From: JAHBXE01 sp044222195
GTDB lineage: Bacteria; Planctomycetota; Phycisphaerae; Phycisphaerales; UBA1924
DNA: 64,000 nucleotides
Assembly: GCA_044222195.1 (NCBI GenBank)
Contig: JBGANS010000005.1
Coordinates: 124,001-188,000, forward strand
Reading direction: 5' to 3'
Shown here piece after piece: positions 45,565 through 55,531 of the stretch. The notes under the pieces are model-generated. The model was not told the origin of the DNA. It saw nothing but the letters and a program-made list of their open reading frames with translations, and did no database searches. Each line of letters opens with the position of its first letter. The stretch's first letter is position 1. The position numbers and the translations under genes were made by a program.

Positions 45565-45694
45565 GCGAGGCCTCCGAGGGGAGTGGTGGGGTGCGGGCGC
45601 GCGATGATAGCGGAATCAGCCGGGGCCCGAGCCTCTCACGCGAGCGCCGTCGCCCCCAAGGTGCTCACGCCATCGCCTCAGTCACTTGGGTGAT

Positions 45695-45958
45695 TCAGCG
45701 GCCAAACAGGACATTGACCTGTTCCTCTCGAACCCCTTCCACCTCGATCGTCTTTTCGGCCCGGCTCAGCCCGCTCACGACGCGGACATCACGCGGCTTC
45801 ACGCCGAGCGCCGCGGCGATGACGTCGCAGATCGCCCGGTTGGCCTTTCCTCCCTCGGGCGGGGCCGAGACCCGGACTTTGAGTCGGTCCCCAAGCCTGC
45901 CGGCGACTTCGTCGCGCTTCGCGCCGGGAACTGCCTTGACCAGGATTCGGACCGCCAT
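45695..45958 (-). CDS. DUF167 (YggU) family protein
   Basis: The 87-residue protein has the DUF167 pattern: VRILVKAVPGAKRDEVAG, RLKVRVSAPPEGGKANRAI and VRVVSGLSRAEKTIEVEG. It is a small alpha/beta protein of unknown function found in most bacteria. The start MAVRILVKA is the family start, and the codons open upstream are a shadow of the ATPase gene. Confidence 0.85.
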   Translation of the reverse strand: MAVRILVKAVPGAKRDEVAGRLGDRLKVRVSAPPEGGKANRAICDVIAAALGVKPRDVRVVSGLSRAEKTIEVEGVREEQVNVLFGR

Positions 45959-46038
45959 AAGGACCAGTGAGCCTTGGAGTACCCGTCCGGGCTGAAATCC
46001 CCGTCGCCATCGACGGGGTGGTGGAAGGCCCGGCGCTC

Positions 46039-48078
46039 TCAAGCCGGTTGGGCGACAGCCATTCCTCTCACGCTCGCCGCGCGACGCCGCATCGCCGGGG
46101 TGACCTGCTGCTCGGTCTCGACAAAGCCCTCGCCAAATCGGAACAGGCGGAAGCTGTTGCCGAGGACGAACACCTCGCCCACAAAGTGGTACAGCGCCGC
46201 GAGGGGCACCGCGAGGTTGCCCGTAGCGGCAAGCACCAGGCCGATCAGGACGATGACGATCGAGGCCGCGATATTCTGGGCGATGATCGTCCGAGAGCGG
46301 CGGGCGAGTTCGATGAGGAACGGCACACGAGAAAGGTCGTCGTTCATGAGCGCGACGCCGGCCGAGTTCGCCGCGATGTCCGACCCGCCCAGGCCCATGG
46401 CGACCCCCACGTCGGCCTGCGCGAGCGAGGGTCCATCGTTGATGCCGTCGCCGACCATCATCACGCGGTAGCTCGAAGCGACCAGGCCGCGGATGAGTTC
46501 GTGCTTCTCTTCGGGGAGGCACTCGGCCTCGATCGCATCCACGCCGACAGAGGCGCCCACGCGCTTGGCGACGCTCAGGCGGTCGCCGGTGAAGATCGCT
46601 ACGTGCCGCACGCCGAGGTCGCGGAGCTTCTGGACGACCGTCCGCGTGTTGGCTCGGACTTTGTCTTCGAGGCCGACCGCTCCGAGATACTTCCCGTCCC
46701 GCATCACGTGCACGCCGGTCATGCCCTCGATCTTGGACTCAACAAGCGCCAGGTCGTCCTTGATCTTCGGCGACAGTTCAAGAAGCCACGTCCCGCGCCC
46801 CACGCACAGTTCGCCCATGCTCGTGCGGGCGCGGACGCCGCGCCCGTGAACTTCCTGGTAGTCGTTCGATCCGTCCGGCTCGACCCGGGCAGCCTTCGCC
46901 GTCGTGAGAATCGACAGGGCCAGCGGATGGTTCGAATGTTGCTCGCCGTTGGCCGCGGCCTTGAGGAGCTCGGCACCCTCGACGCCCGGCGCGGGCGCGA
47001 GCTTGGCGACTTCGAACTTGCCGGTCGTGATCGTGCCCGTCTTGTCCATGACGACGGCGTCGATATGGGCGGATTGCTCGAGGTAACTCGTCTGCTTGAT
47101 GAGGATGCCCAGCCGCGCCGCCGCCGCAAAGGCCGCGACCATGGCGCTCGGGCTGGCAATCAGCAGCGCTGCGGGGCACGTGACAATGAGCACCGCGATG
47201 GCCGCCTGCGCCGCTCCGTCACGAACGACCGCATCGGCGCTCTGAGACTTGACGAACCAGACGACCGCGGCCACAGTCAACGCGATGGGAACGAAGAAGC
47301 CCGCAACCTGCTGGATGAGCAGTTGGCGCGGCGTCTTGGTGCTCTCCGCCTCGCGGATGAGCTTGGTCACCTTCGCGATCGTGGACTCGCCCTCGGCCTT
47401 GGTCACGGCGACATCGATGCCGCCGGTGAGGTTGGTGGTGCCCGCGTATACAAGGTCGCCGGATTCAACTTCGACCGGGACGGCTTCGCCGGTCAGGGAG
47501 GCTTGGTTGATGGTGGAGCGACCCGTGATCACCTTGCCATCGACCGGCAGGTTCTCTCCCGGGCGGACGCGGACTGTCTGGCCGACCAGGACATCTTTCA
47601 GAGGCGTTTCACGCTCTGTTCCACCGTCGACAACGCGAGCCACCTGCGGGGTGAGGCCGACGAGTTCATCAATCGCGCGTTGTGCGCCGGACGCGGTCCG
47701 GCGAACGAACTGGTCCGCAACCAGGAGAATGAAGGCGAGCCAACCGGCAGTTGCGTACTGCCCATCCACCATCGCCGCCATGATCGCGATCGCCGCGAGC
47801 GTGGACGAGGAGGGTTTCCACCGACGCATTTCCGACCACGCGGCTCGGAACAGGGGGATGCTGAGCATGATCGCCGCGAAGATCGCGGGGAGGTTGTGGA
47901 CGCTCTTGTCCATCCCCATCCATCCGGCAATGTGGCTGACCACCAGGAAAACCATCCCGACGAGGTAGACCAGGATGGACCGTTCGCTCTCGAACTCATT
48001 GTGGGAGCAGCAGGCGACCATTCCGTCGTCATCGTGGGTATGCGTGTGGGTGTGGTCGTGCGTGTGTTCGTGGCTCAT
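46039..48078 (-). CDS. P1B-type heavy-metal-translocating ATPase
   Basis: The 679-residue pump has the P-type hallmarks: DKTGTITTGKFE (phosphorylated Asp), TGEAVPV, HPLA and GDGINDGPSLAQADVGVAMG. It begins with a histidine-rich tail (HEHTHDHTHTHTHDDD) and CCSHNE, likely metal-binding, in place of an HMA domain. The ion-binding helix reads VTCPAALL, where the common CPC has Ala as its third residue, so the ion specificity is unclear. Six to eight helices are visible. The start follows a stem-loop leader. Manganese, zinc or cobalt export is plausible with MntR downstream. Confidence 0.85.
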   Translation of the reverse strand: MSHEHTHDHTHTHTHDDDGMVACCSHNEFESERSILVYLVGMVFLVVSHIAGWMGMDKSVHNLPAIFAAIMLSIPLFRAAWSEMRRWKPSSSTLAAIAIMAAMVDGQYATAGWLAFILLVADQFVRRTASGAQRAIDELVGLTPQVARVVDGGTERETPLKDVLVGQTVRVRPGENLPVDGKVITGRSTINQASLTGEAVPVEVESGDLVYAGTTNLTGGIDVAVTKAEGESTIAKVTKLIREAESTKTPRQLLIQQVAGFFVPIALTVAAVVWFVKSQSADAVVRDGAAQAAIAVLIVTCPAALLIASPSAMVAAFAAAARLGILIKQTSYLEQSAHIDAVVMDKTGTITTGKFEVAKLAPAPGVEGAELLKAAANGEQHSNHPLALSILTTAKAARVEPDGSNDYQEVHGRGVRARTSMGELCVGRGTWLLELSPKIKDDLALVESKIEGMTGVHVMRDGKYLGAVGLEDKVRANTRTVVQKLRDLGVRHVAIFTGDRLSVAKRVGASVGVDAIEAECLPEEKHELIRGLVASSYRVMMVGDGINDGPSLAQADVGVAMGLGGSDIAANSAGVALMNDDLSRVPFLIELARRSRTIIAQNIAASIVIVLIGLVLAATGNLAVPLAALYHFVGEVFVLGNSFRLFRFGEGFVETEQQVTPAMRRRAASVRGMAVAQPA

Positions 48079-48088
48079 ACAGGCTCCG

Positions 48089-48112
48089 CCCCGGCAGAAA
48101 GCCGGGGTTTTT
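48089..48112. other. hairpin in the ATPase leader
   Basis: CCCCGGC and GCCGGGG pair exactly around AGAAA and are followed on the + strand by TTTTT, so it reads as a terminator on +. On the minus strand it sits 10 bases before the ATPase ATG and would form a stem just before the ribosome site, so it could control ATPase translation. Which strand uses it is not known. Confidence 0.55.
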
Positions 48113-48229
48113 CTTCGGGCAGGGCCGCCGGAAGGGCGGTATGGTAGCCGGAGGCATCCGGCGCGCAAGGCGACCTTGCCGCGTCCCCGCACGCCCCAGT
48201 ACGACCCCTCGGGGCCCGTGGTTCGCCCT

Positions 48230-49324
48230 ATGGCCAAACGACCGTCCGCCAAGCCAAGTTCCCCCGGCCCAGCGAAGAAATCTGCGCGTCCGGTGATCGC
48301 CATCCTGGGCGTTGGCCAGATGGGCTTGGTCTGCACCAGCCTGCTGGGGGCGACCGAACGGCCGGCCAAGGGCCGGGATGGGTTCGACCTGATCCTCTGG
48401 GGTCACAGCCAGGAAGAAGCGGGCGAGCTCGCCCAGACGCGCAAGAGTTCCCGCCTTCCCGGATTCAAGCTCCCCGAAGACGTCCGTGTCACGTTCAAGG
48501 ATGCCGACGCCGTCCGCGATGCCGCGATGATCGTCTCGGCTGTTCCCGTCCAGTTCAAGCGATCGGTGTGGACTCGACTGCGCAAACACATTCCGCCTGA
48601 AGCGTCCGTCGTGTCCGTCTCCAAGGGAATCGAGAACGGCACCTTGCTCCGGCCGACACAGATCATCGGCGAAGCCCTGGAAGATGATCCCGATTCCGCG
48701 CCCCGAAAGATGGGCGTGCTCTCCGGGCCGACCATCGCGGCGGAGCTGGCCAAGTTCCTGCCCGCGACCATGATCGCCGCCAGTGATGATGCCGAGTTCG
48801 CCAAGTTCATCCAGCGCCAGTTCTCGACGAGCTGGCTCCGGGTCTACACCAATCCGGATGTGCTCGGCGTCGAGCTCGCTGGAGCGACCAAGAACGTCAT
48901 CGCGATCGCGGCGGGCGTGCTCGACGGCCTCAAGGTCGGGTACAACGCCAAGTCCGCCCTCCTCGCCCGCGGGCTGGCCGAAATCGCCCGCCTTGGCGCC
49001 GCCATGGGCGCAAGCCCGGAGACATTCTTCGGAATCGCAGGCGTCGGCGACCTGGCGACAAGTTGCTTCAGCCCCGAGGGCCGCAACCGCAGTTGCGGAG
49101 AAGCGCTCGGCAAAGGGGAGAAGCTCGAGGGCTACTTGAAGCGGACTCCCTCGGTGGTGGAGGGCGTCGCGACAACCAAGTCCGTCATGGGGCTGGCGAA
49201 GAGGTACAAGGTCGAAATGCCGATCACCGCCGCCGTCCACGCCGTGCTCTTTGAGAAAGTGGACCCGATCGAGGCGATCGGGAGGCTCATGAGCCGGGAA
49301 CTCAAGGGCGAACGGGTGGGGTAG
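48230..49324 (+). CDS. gpsA: NAD(P)-dependent glycerol-3-phosphate dehydrogenase
   Basis: GpsA reduces dihydroxyacetone phosphate to glycerol-3-phosphate for phospholipids. Motifs seen: the dinucleotide loop AILGVGQMGLVC, VSAVPVQFKRSV, SVSKGIENGTLL, SGPTIAAEL, the catalytic Lys in GATKNVIAIAAG and GVGDLATSCFSPEGRN. The start MAKRPSAKPSS adds a basic tail of about 20 residues before the fold, slightly longer than usual; no clear ribosome site supports it, so a later start is possible. Confidence 0.9.
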   Translation: MAKRPSAKPSSPGPAKKSARPVIAILGVGQMGLVCTSLLGATERPAKGRDGFDLILWGHSQEEAGELAQTRKSSRLPGFKLPEDVRVTFKDADAVRDAAMIVSAVPVQFKRSVWTRLRKHIPPEASVVSVSKGIENGTLLRPTQIIGEALEDDPDSAPRKMGVLSGPTIAAELAKFLPATMIAASDDAEFAKFIQRQFSTSWLRVYTNPDVLGVELAGATKNVIAIAAGVLDGLKVGYNAKSALLARGLAEIARLGAAMGASPETFFGIAGVGDLATSCFSPEGRNRSCGEALGKGEKLEGYLKRTPSVVEGVATTKSVMGLAKRYKVEMPITAAVHAVLFEKVDPIEAIGRLMSRELKGERVG

Positions 49325-49405
49325 CGCAAGCCGCCGAGTTTCGGGGCCGGCAATAGAAGCCAATCACCTGCGTTTATCCGCGTGCACGCGAAGAGGGGAT
49401 CGCCG

Positions 49406-51661
49406 ATGGTGCGCGCACGAGAATCGAACGGTCGGGCCACTTGGGTTGTAGCACTTGGGATGGCGTCGCGATGCGCGGCCCAGGTTCATGTGTTGGATGA
49501 CCCCGCGAGCCCGATTCGGGTGACATTCGACGATGCTTCCGCCCGGTTGTCGGTGCTGATCAAGTCAACGGGAGTCACGTGGTCCAACCCCGCGACCGGC
49601 GGCGGAAGCGCCGTGTCGGTCGCGTCGGTGACTCAGTCCAGCGGCACTCATCTCGCGGCCGGGGCGAGCATCGGCGGCGTATCTGCCACCATAGTGATCG
49701 ATCTCGCGTCGGCCTCGGGCGAACTGACCGTGACCATCTCCGGTGATCCGATCGTGGCCTTTGCAAACGTCCGCTACCCCTACGCGTTCTATCCGGCTGA
49801 TGGGTCCGGATTCATGGTGATGCCCGTATTCGACGGGTTCGTGGTTCCTACCACGCAGACGACCTGGACGGTGCCGTCCGGGCATTCGCGGCTGGAGTGG
49901 TTCGGCGGTGTCGATTCCTCCTTCAACGCCGGATGGATGATGATCGGAGAGCCTGCCGCCGACATGGAGCTTACCGCCGAGACCGGAACGATCAACGGCC
50001 ACTCTCGGCGCGGTGGCGCGTTCAAGTGGAGCGGCTCCAACGCCAACGCGGGAGGCCTTGCAGGTCGCCTGTCCTACGAACGTCGTGCGCTGATTCGGTT
50101 CTTCGCAGAAGGAGGCTACGTCGCGCAGGCCAAGCACTTCCGGCAATACGCGCACCAGCACGGGTGGCTCGTGACGCTGAACCACAAGGCCAAGTCCAAC
50201 GCCGATGTGAACAAGATGATGGGCTCGCCTGTCATCTATCTGTGGGGAGACGGACGATCCACGACCATGCTCGATGAACTGCAGGTCGCGGGCATCGACC
50301 GGGCGATGATTCAGGTCTCCATCAACCATGTTGACCACACCAATGCCTTTCCCAATCAGGCGTCCGCGAATGGCTCGGGATGGGCCGCCGCGGTGCGGGC
50401 GCACGGCTACATCCCGGGGATCTACGACATCTACGCCCGGGTCTCGACCGTCCAGTCACAACCCCCGTTCAACGGCTTTTTCTATCTGTGGCCGACGGTG
50501 GCCTCTCCGCAGTGGGTGTATAGAGATTCGAGCGGTTCACTGGACGCTCAGAACAGTGTGAGCAATGTGCTCGCCGCGAGCTTCGCGCGTACGACGCGTC
50601 TCCCGGCGCATCTCTCGCAGTTCGGCTTTGACGCGTACTTTTCGGATGTCGTGGGCGCCGTCATGCCGCGAGAAGATTACGACACCACGTTCGGCCACTT
50701 CGCCACCCGGGCGCAGGACATCGCGGGACGCCAGGCACTTCTCGCCGCAGTCAGCGCCGATCACGGCAAGCTCGCCGGTATGGAGCAGCTCAAGTCATGG
50801 GCGATTCCCTACGTGCACTGGGGTGAGGGAATGTTCTGGCTCGGCGGAAGCCCGTCGCTCGGGACGTTCAACAACAACGCGTACCCGGAGATCATGACCG
50901 ACGTCAAGGACCCCGGCGCGAGCATCGGCTCTATTCTCGACGTCGGCTTTCGAGTGCCCCTCTTCGAGCTTGTGTTCCACGATTGCGTGCTCGCTCCGGT
51001 CCATTGGCACCGAGCCCACAACAAGCTTCTCTACGCGTGGGACATTAACGACCAGTTCGCACTTCTCCGGGGTCAGGCTCCGCTGTTCAATCTGGTCTAC
51101 GCGGGAACCCCCGGGTCGATCGGGCGCGCTATCACCGGCGCCACCAACGCTCAGACCGGCCAGGTGTGGGACACCCGGTGGTCGACGCCGCACGTACGAA
51201 ACCGTGTCCTGCAAACCTGGAACACCGTGTGCCAGTGGCACCGCTCGGTCGGTGCGATGGAAATGACCGACAGCCGTGTTCTCCGCAGCGACTTCTCCGT
51301 GCAGCTGGCCGAGTTCAGCCCGGACGGCGGGGCATCGGGCCGCGGCATCGTGGTCAACTTCGGCGTGTTCGACGGCCAACTCGGAGTGTCGGGAACCCCG
51401 TGGGTTGGATCGGTCCGCGGCACCTCGCTCTCCGTGCCCGTTGGCGGATTCGCGACCTACCAATGGCCGCTCGTGTGCTACGCCAACTGCGACGGTTCGA
51501 CCGGCAATCCCCGTCTTACCGCCAACGACTTCCAGTGCTTCATCAACCGGTTTGCCGCGGGGGAGACGTACGCCAACTGCGATGGAAGTTCGGCCAGCCC
51601 GACGCTGACATCCAACGACTTCCAGTGCTTCCTGAACGCGTTCGCCGCGGGATGTACCTAG
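49406..51661 (+). CDS. secreted glycoside-hydrolase-like protein with GC-type dockerin pair
   Basis: After a weakly hydrophobic leader (WVVALGMASRCAAQ) come beta-rich domains and then a barrel-like part: FRQYAHQHGWLVTLNHKAKS, SPVIYLWGDGR, GIDRAMIQVSIN, HGYIPGIYDIYA, FDAYFSDVVGAV and VFHDCVLAPVHWH. The set recalls DUF5696-type putative glycoside hydrolases, a resemblance I rate moderate. Several Asp and Glu at strand ends (YFSDVV, GEGMFW) could be catalytic. The end (51476-51658) is the dockerin pair. The start follows GAGGGG at 8 bases. Confidence 0.6.
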   Translation: MVRARESNGRATWVVALGMASRCAAQVHVLDDPASPIRVTFDDASARLSVLIKSTGVTWSNPATGGGSAVSVASVTQSSGTHLAAGASIGGVSATIVIDLASASGELTVTISGDPIVAFANVRYPYAFYPADGSGFMVMPVFDGFVVPTTQTTWTVPSGHSRLEWFGGVDSSFNAGWMMIGEPAADMELTAETGTINGHSRRGGAFKWSGSNANAGGLAGRLSYERRALIRFFAEGGYVAQAKHFRQYAHQHGWLVTLNHKAKSNADVNKMMGSPVIYLWGDGRSTTMLDELQVAGIDRAMIQVSINHVDHTNAFPNQASANGSGWAAAVRAHGYIPGIYDIYARVSTVQSQPPFNGFFYLWPTVASPQWVYRDSSGSLDAQNSVSNVLAASFARTTRLPAHLSQFGFDAYFSDVVGAVMPREDYDTTFGHFATRAQDIAGRQALLAAVSADHGKLAGMEQLKSWAIPYVHWGEGMFWLGGSPSLGTFNNNAYPEIMTDVKDPGASIGSILDVGFRVPLFELVFHDCVLAPVHWHRAHNKLLYAWDINDQFALLRGQAPLFNLVYAGTPGSIGRAITGATNAQTGQVWDTRWSTPHVRNRVLQTWNTVCQWHRSVGAMEMTDSRVLRSDFSVQLAEFSPDGGASGRGIVVNFGVFDGQLGVSGTPWVGSVRGTSLSVPVGGFATYQWPLVCYANCDGSTGNPRLTANDFQCFINRFAAGETYANCDGSSASPTLTSNDFQCFLNAFAAGCT

Positions 51662-51734
51662 TTTCCGGGAATCCTCAAGGGCGCGGCTGGACCAATCGGT
51701 GGAGTCCGGGACAATGCTCGCCAGGAGATCGCAC

Positions 51735-53018
51735 ATGCATATGAAGACCTATGCCCTCGTCGCGGCATGCGGGCTCGCTTCGCCCGCTCTCGCCCAATCA
51801 CGATTCGTCCTGGTCGACCGCGACGCCGACTCGATATTCATTCTTCACGATCGAAACGGGAACGGCGTGATTGAAGAGCCCGGCGAAGTGTCCCTGGCGT
51901 TCAACGCATCCAACGCCGCGGGAACGCTTTCGATCATGACTCCCAACATGGTGGCCACCCGGACCGACGGCCTGACGGTCGTGGGGGATATCGTCAATCG
52001 CAACATCTACCTGTTCAAGGACTGGAACCGAGACGGAGACTTCCAGGACGTCGGCGAGAGCTCGGTCGTCGCGGACGCGGCCAACGCCTCGGGCGTGAGC
52101 TTCGCATCGCCCACCGGGGCCGCATTCGACGCCGCGGGAACGCTGTACGTGGTCAACGCCGGCAACACGTTCGGGAATGACGGGATCTACAAGCTCACCG
52201 ATCTCAACGGGGATGGGGACTTTCAGGACGCGGGCGAAGTGACGACGTTCATCGGTGCCGGGGTCTTCGGCGCGGGCAACGGTCCCTACGGGCCACAGGA
52301 AATTGTCTTGACAGGAGGCAAGCCGCTCACCGGTTTCTTCCGGACCTCGAGCACGAATCTGCACGGGATCTACCGATTTGAAGACGCGGACCACAACGGG
52401 TCCTGCGACACCCCCTCGGAGGTGACCCTGTTCTGGGGAGCGGGTAACGCGGCGGGGATCACGCCCGCTTCCGGATTCGCGCTCGAACTGGACGCCGCCC
52501 GTCCGGGCGCCGTCTATACGCTCCAGACCGGCGCGGGAAGTCTGGACCAGCTCATCAGGGTTCAGGACCTGAATCTGAACGGAAGCGCGCAGGACGCCGG
52601 CGAATCGGTGGTTGTGTTCCAGACCGCGGAAGCAAACTTCAGCGCGAACGATGTGATTTCACTCCTCAACGGACAGGTGCTGATCACGGAGTTGTCGAAC
52701 GACCGCATCATTGTCCTGACCGATCTCGACAATGACGGGCTGTTCAACGGCGCCAGCGAACGGGTGACGTACTTTGCCAATGGCAGCGTGCTGATCGCCG
52801 ATGTCCGACAGGCCGCACCAATCAGAACGGTCTGCCGCGCCAACTGCGACGATTCGACCGGGTCGCCTGTGCTCACCGCCAACGACTTTCAGTGCTTCCT
52901 GAACGCATTTGCCGCCGGGAGCCTGTACGCCAACTGCGACAGTTCGTCGGGCAATCCGCTCCTCACGGCCAACGACTTCCAGTGCTTCCTGAACGCCTTC
53001 GCCGCCGGATGCTCGTGA
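51735..53018 (+). CDS. secreted Asp-rich propeller-like protein with GC-type dockerin pair
   Basis: A signal peptide (KTYALVAACGLASPALAQ) is followed by six repeats of a calcium-binding-like loop D-x-N-x-D-G-x-GE: DRNGNGVIEEPGE, DWNRDGDFQDVGE, DLNGDGDFQDAGE, DADHNGSCDTPSE, DLNLNGSAQDAGE and DLDNDGLFNGASE. They recur about every 50-60 residues and lie between beta strands, suggesting a propeller with a metal loop in each blade. The last 61 residues (52833-53015) are the dockerin pair. No enzyme motif is seen. Confidence 0.75.
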   Translation: MHMKTYALVAACGLASPALAQSRFVLVDRDADSIFILHDRNGNGVIEEPGEVSLAFNASNAAGTLSIMTPNMVATRTDGLTVVGDIVNRNIYLFKDWNRDGDFQDVGESSVVADAANASGVSFASPTGAAFDAAGTLYVVNAGNTFGNDGIYKLTDLNGDGDFQDAGEVTTFIGAGVFGAGNGPYGPQEIVLTGGKPLTGFFRTSSTNLHGIYRFEDADHNGSCDTPSEVTLFWGAGNAAGITPASGFALELDAARPGAVYTLQTGAGSLDQLIRVQDLNLNGSAQDAGESVVVFQTAEANFSANDVISLLNGQVLITELSNDRIIVLTDLDNDGLFNGASERVTYFANGSVLIADVRQAAPIRTVCRANCDDSTGSPVLTANDFQCFLNAFAAGSLYANCDSSSGNPLLTANDFQCFLNAFAAGCS

Positions 53019-53165
53019 ATCTGGGGGCCCTCGCCCGCTCACCCTTGCAGGATTGGGCGATCGCGGTACATTCGAAGGAACCGGGGCGGTCCGCCCGTCG
53101 CACCGGTAGGCTCAAGGCCCTCCTTAGGGCGGTCAGGTCAGGGATATCCCCAGCGGAGTCATGAA

Positions 53166-55514
53166 ATGCCCAAGAAGCGCTTGGTGTTGCTCGCATTGGC
53201 GGCAGGGGCTGCCCCTGCGCTCGCTCAAACCCCCAAACCCTTTCCCCGCTGGTGGACCGACCCCGGCCGCAACGACGGTGATGCAATCTGCCTGCCGGGC
53301 GACGGCTGCGGCAAGGCCCGCGCGGCCGAGCGGCTCTTTGCCGCGGGCGGCCGACCCGTTGAGGACGTCGAGGGCTGGTGCATGGCCTGCGATGCAACGG
53401 AACTGACGGACGTTCTGAACTGCAACCTGGACATCGAAATCGTGCCCGCAACGAGCACCGTCTCGGGGTCCAACACCTTCACGATCATGAGCAAGGTGAA
53501 CGGCCTGACGACGTTTACCTTTCGGCTCCGCAACCAGTTTGTGATTTCGTCGGCTCTGATCAACGGCACGACGTCGGTCGCGGTCTCGAACCCTACGACC
53601 ACGACGCGGGTGGCGACGCTCGACCGGGCGTACAACGACGGCGAAGTTTTCACGCTCAAGATCACCTACAGCGGTGTGCCGGTTTCCGTCGGGTCCTTCG
53701 GTTCCGTTGAGTTCACCACGCAGAACGGCCAGCCGCTCTTCCAGACGCTCAGCGAGCCGTACTACGCGTACACATGGTGGCCCTGCAAGGACGGCGACAA
53801 CCAGACGGTGGGGGACAACTCGGACAAGTTCACGGCACAGGTCGCGATCACCGCTCCCGATCCGATGAAGGCCGTCTCCAATGGAACGCTGCAGGGCGTC
53901 GACACGCTCTCGGGTGCCCGCAAGAAGTACCGCTGGGCGACCAACTATCAAACCACGACGTACCTGATTTGCGTCGGCGCGACCAACTACAACCAGTGGT
54001 CGCAGACCTACACCTACCCGCTCGCGGGCGGCGGCAACGCCACCATGCCCGTCGAGTTCAGCATCTATCCCGCCAATGACAACGCGACCAACCGCGCTGC
54101 CTGGGAGAAGTGTGTCGGCATGATCGCGGCGTACCGCCCCTACTACGGCGAGTACCCGTTTGTGAACGAGAAGTACGGCATCTACAACTTCAACTTCAGC
54201 GGCGGTGAAGAGCACCAGACCTACACCGGCGAGGGCACGTTCAGCGAGAGCGTGACGTCCCACGAGCTCGGGCACCAGTGGTGGGGGGACAACATCACCT
54301 GCAAGACCTGGCCCGACATCTGGCTCAATGAAGGCTTTGCCACCTGGACCGAGGCGCTCTGGGAAGAGCACAAGCCCGGGTCCGCGGGCCTCTCCGCCTA
54401 CCTCGCGGCCATGAACGCCCGCAAGCCCACCGCCGTCACCGGTACGGTCTACCGCACCGATGTCTCCAGCGCGAGCACGATCTTCAGTTCAAACTACGCC
54501 TACCGCAAGGGCGCCTGGGTACTCCACCAGCTAAGGCACATCGTGGGCGATGCGACATTCTTCAACATCCTCGCGACGTACCGAAATCAGTTCCAGGGCT
54601 CCGCCGCCGTTACCGACGACTTCCGGAACGTCGCGTCCGCCGTCTCCGGACGGGACCTCACGCTGTACTTCCAGCAGTGGGTCTACGGCGGCGGCGCCCC
54701 GGCCTACGTCAGCGGGTTCCAGACCGTGAACATCAACGGTCAGAACTATCTCAAGCTTCGACTGCGCCAGTCGCAGACCGGCACGGTATTCAGCATGCCT
54801 GTCGATGTTCGGGTCGACACGGCCTCGGGCAGCCAGACGGTGACCGTTCAGAATAGTGTGACCCCGCAGTGGTTTGTCGTTCCCATCAACGCGCCCGCCA
54901 CGGGCATCGCGGTTGACGAGTTCAACTGGATATTGACCACCGCCAAGACCAGCGAGGCCTACGTCAACGGGCCGCCCAAGGTGGTCCAGGCCTCGCCGCC
55001 GCCCGGCGCAACGCTCGGCGCCCCTCCCGCAACCCTGACCGTCACGTTCAGCGAGAACGTCAACGCCACGCCCGCCGGCTTCACGCTGGTGGGCCCGTCC
55101 GGCCCGGTCGGGTTCACCTTCGCGTACAACGCGCCGAACTTCACCGCCACCCTGACGCCGACGTCAACTCTCGGCGCCGGCGCCTACACACTGACGTGCG
55201 CATCGACCATCACCTCGACCGCCGCCGCGATTGCGCTCGACGGCGAAGTCACCTCCGGAGTCCTCCCCAGCGGCAACGGTGTGGCCGGGGGTAACGCCGT
55301 GCTTGCATTCACCATCGCCGGCACATCGTGCTACGCCAACTGCGATGGGTCGGCGTCCACCCCGCAGCTTACCGCCAACGACTTCCAGTGTTTCCTCAAT
55401 CGCTTCGCGGCCGGCGAGTCGTACGCCAACTGCGATCTCTCTACAGGCTCACCCACGCTGACCGCGAACGACTTCCAGTGTTTCCTGAACCAGTTCGCAG
55501 CGGGGTGCCCATAA
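53166..55514 (+). CDS. secreted M1 family aminopeptidase with GC-type dockerin pair
   Basis: The signal peptide is PKKRLVLLALAAGAAPALAQ. The zinc site HELGHQWW (His366, Glu367, His370) and NEGFATW with Glu389, 19 residues after His370, follow M1 spacing; a GGEEH stretch precedes it as in the GAMEN-region of the family. It probably trims N-terminal residues from peptides outside the cytoplasm. After the protease come an Ig-like domain (ASPPPGATLGAPPATLTVTF, GAYTLTC) and the dockerin pair (55329-55511). It overlaps nothing and ends 17 bases before the esterase gene. Confidence 0.88.
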   Translation: MPKKRLVLLALAAGAAPALAQTPKPFPRWWTDPGRNDGDAICLPGDGCGKARAAERLFAAGGRPVEDVEGWCMACDATELTDVLNCNLDIEIVPATSTVSGSNTFTIMSKVNGLTTFTFRLRNQFVISSALINGTTSVAVSNPTTTTRVATLDRAYNDGEVFTLKITYSGVPVSVGSFGSVEFTTQNGQPLFQTLSEPYYAYTWWPCKDGDNQTVGDNSDKFTAQVAITAPDPMKAVSNGTLQGVDTLSGARKKYRWATNYQTTTYLICVGATNYNQWSQTYTYPLAGGGNATMPVEFSIYPANDNATNRAAWEKCVGMIAAYRPYYGEYPFVNEKYGIYNFNFSGGEEHQTYTGEGTFSESVTSHELGHQWWGDNITCKTWPDIWLNEGFATWTEALWEEHKPGSAGLSAYLAAMNARKPTAVTGTVYRTDVSSASTIFSSNYAYRKGAWVLHQLRHIVGDATFFNILATYRNQFQGSAAVTDDFRNVASAVSGRDLTLYFQQWVYGGGAPAYVSGFQTVNINGQNYLKLRLRQSQTGTVFSMPVDVRVDTASGSQTVTVQNSVTPQWFVVPINAPATGIAVDEFNWILTTAKTSEAYVNGPPKVVQASPPPGATLGAPPATLTVTFSENVNATPAGFTLVGPSGPVGFTFAYNAPNFTATLTPTSTLGAGAYTLTCASTITSTAAAIALDGEVTSGVLPSGNGVAGGNAVLAFTIAGTSCYANCDGSASTPQLTANDFQCFLNRFAAGESYANCDLSTGSPTLTANDFQCFLNQFAAGCP

Positions 55515-55531
55515 GCCCAACCGGAGCGGCC

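Noticed and set aside
48089..48112. simple + strand terminator interpretation of the hairpin
   Set aside because: No + strand gene ends before it; both adjacent genes start here, so it is recorded as a leader or intergenic hairpin instead.
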